Assembly (NCBI GenBank): GCA_018241425.1
Contig: JAFEDU010000004.1
Coordinates: 363,746-427,745 of the forward strand
Reading direction: 5' to 3'
Length of the DNA: 64,000 nucleotides
Source of the DNA: Pseudomonadota bacterium
Lineage (GTDB): Bacteria > Pseudomonadota > Gammaproteobacteria > Steroidobacterales > Steroidobacteraceae
Shown here one piece after another: positions 63,048-64,000 of this stretch. Position numbers and translations under genes: made by a program. The notes beneath the pieces are model-generated. The model had not been told where the DNA came from. It saw only the letters and a program-made list of their open reading frames with translations, and did not search any database. Position 1 is the first letter of the stretch. Each line of letters opens with the position of its first letter.

Positions 63048-64000
63048 TTAGTTGCCGGTGAGCGTGCGCATCTGCTTCCAGGCAGCTGCGGTGGCGTCGT
63101 ACCAGTAGCCGTTGATCACGTACTTCGAGGTGGCCGCGCCCTGCTCGATCTGCAGCGGGGTCTCCACGATGTCGCCCTGGGCGCCGACCCACGTCGGAGC
63201 CGTGCGCCCGAGGTCGAGTGCGTCCGCCGTGCTGATCATGTTGGCGACCGGCACGCCCTGGAACTGGTTGCCGCGGAACTGGCACCCGCCGCCAGGCGTC
63301 GAGACGCGCACCCAGGCATGCGTGCCGGAGGGCCAGTTCACGAAGAGATTGTTGCGCAGCGAGACGTTGCTCGAGGTCGTGGCCACGATGTGGTCGGTGT
63401 CCACGAAGTACACCCCGGTCCTGAAGGTGTTGCTGCTGATGTCGATGTGCGGGGTGACCGAGGTGTCGAGGTTCAGGCAGCTCGAGGCGTTGGCGATCAG
63501 CGTGTTGTCGCTGATCTTCAGCGTCACGATCTGCGCATCATGGGTCGTGTTGGTGTTGAGCTGGATGCCGTAGTAGTAGCAGTCGATCTTGTTCCCGGTG
63601 ATGTGCACCGTCCGGCAGCCGTAGATGTTCGTGGCGTCCAGCCGGATCCCGATATTGCTGACCCCGCCCCCGGTGTTATCCAGGTACAGGTCATTGTTCG
63701 TGATCATCACGCTGTCGGACATGCTGGTCGCGACGTTATTGGGGAACGAGCCGACCACCCGGATGCAGGAGCACCCGACGGTCATCTTCTTGACCTCGTT
63801 GTGGTCGATCACGGCGCGGCCGATGTTCAGGCGCGGCTCGATGTGGATGCCCTGCTGGCAGTTCCAGACCTTGTTGCCGACGATGTTCACCTCGCGCCCG
63901 GTCTGGGCGACGATCGCACCCTTCAGCAGGGTCGCCTCGACGTTGCAGGTCTGGCCCTGGACCTTGTTGTTTGAGATGGTCGCGTGGTTGTGCGAGGCGA
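63048..64000 (-). CDS. phage tail spike/fibre, right-handed beta-helix (5' end outside window)
   Basis: At least 316 residues, open to the window edge. The sequence is a series of beta-helix coils with repeated N-x-[VILF] turns: ISNNKVQG, IVGNKVWNCQQG, IDHNEVKKM, ITNNDLYLDNTGG, ITGNKIDC, ISDNTLIAN, ISSNTF and LRNNLFVN. This is the pectate-lyase-like fold of tail spikes that bind or cleave surface polysaccharide. The C-terminus (YVINGYWYDATAAAWKQMRTLTGN) is a possible trimerisation tip. It probably determines host range. Confidence 0.85.
   Translation of the reverse strand, partial: ASHNHATISNNKVQGQTCNVEATLLKGAIVAQTGREVNIVGNKVWNCQQGIHIEPRLNIGRAVIDHNEVKKMTVGCSCIRVVGSFPNNVATSMSDSVMITNNDLYLDNTGGGVSNIGIRLDATNIYGCRTVHITGNKIDCYYYGIQLNTNTTHDAQIVTLKISDNTLIANASSCLNLDTSVTPHIDISSNTFRTGVYFVDTDHIVATTSSNVSLRNNLFVNWPSGTHAWVRVSTPGGGCQFRGNQFQGVPVANMISTADALDLGRTAPTWVGAQGDIVETPLQIEQGAATSKYVINGYWYDATAAAWKQMRTLTGN

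Larger units (their letters stand above)
61453..64000. mobile_element. prophage, left end (lysis module and tail spike); continues beyond window
   Basis: All genes here run leftward on the minus strand with overlapping starts and stops, in the order tail spike, XhlA-like protein, M15 endolysin, holin-like membrane protein, Rz and Rz1. This is the late end of a tailed phage genome. The left boundary is placed where the MutS-like coding sequence ends. The integrase and right attachment site are outside the window. Confidence 0.85.

Overview
This window comes from a chromosome of very high G+C content. The strongest taxonomic hint is the cluster pncC, thpR, recA, recX, alaS at 50-56 kb together with a beheaded mutS nearby, an arrangement typical of Gammaproteobacteria. 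TypA, a TypA-folE convergent pair, exported peptidases and many lipoproteins fit a free-living Gram-negative aerobe. The genus is not determined; a Xanthomonadales, Nevskiales or Steroidobacter relative is a guess.

Layout. 1-4 kb: 3' part of glgB, a lipoprotein, an aldo/keto reductase and an unknown protein. 4-10.8 kb: a minus-strand, tightly packed run of Rieske oxygenase, FAD oxidoreductase, BetI-like TetR regulator, type II NADH dehydrogenase-like protein and ABC exporter, headed by a 24-bp palindrome that overlaps the -10 of a predicted promoter. 10.9-17 kb: DUF2721-type protein, typA and folE (convergent, sharing a terminator), a YeiH-type permease, an Lrp-type regulator and an exported Ntn hydrolase. 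17-22 kb: a marR, outer-membrane factor, emrA, emrB drug-efflux operon with a near-consensus promoter. 22-31 kb: phosphoesterase, Tet-type MFS, amino acid permease, solitary glcF and a CHASE4 sensor kinase with a GGDEF-EAL response regulator. 31-40.6 kb: exported peptidases (M24, M19, M20), tRNA-Arg, an SMR-like protein, a molbindin and katG. 40.7-46 kb: accessory genes (orphan DNA methyltransferase, GST, SDR, dihaem cytochrome c).

45.9-49.9 kb is a small islet of visibly lower G+C, bounded by 19-bp direct repeats, one of them inside the 3' end of tRNA-Ser(GCU). It carries an AbiEi/AbiEii toxin-antitoxin pair, a translationally coupled exported beta-propeller-like gene, and a tyrosine integrase interrupted by one in-frame amber codon.

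50-61.3 kb is core sequence: alaS, recX, recA, thpR, pncC, an OmpR/EnvZ-type pair and a sterol desaturase-type membrane hydroxylase. A 22-bp motif occurs upstream of the response-regulator gene and upstream of pncC. From about 61.45 kb to the window end lies the lysis and tail-spike end of a prophage (tail spike, XhlA-like protein, M15 endolysin, membrane holin, Rz with embedded Rz1). Just before it is a 19-codon ORF whose first 14 residues match the start of MutS (HTPMMQ motif). I infer that the prophage has integrated into the 5' end of mutS. If so, excision would restore a mismatch-repair gene, making this a candidate prophage-controlled mutator switch. This is the most interesting observation in the window.
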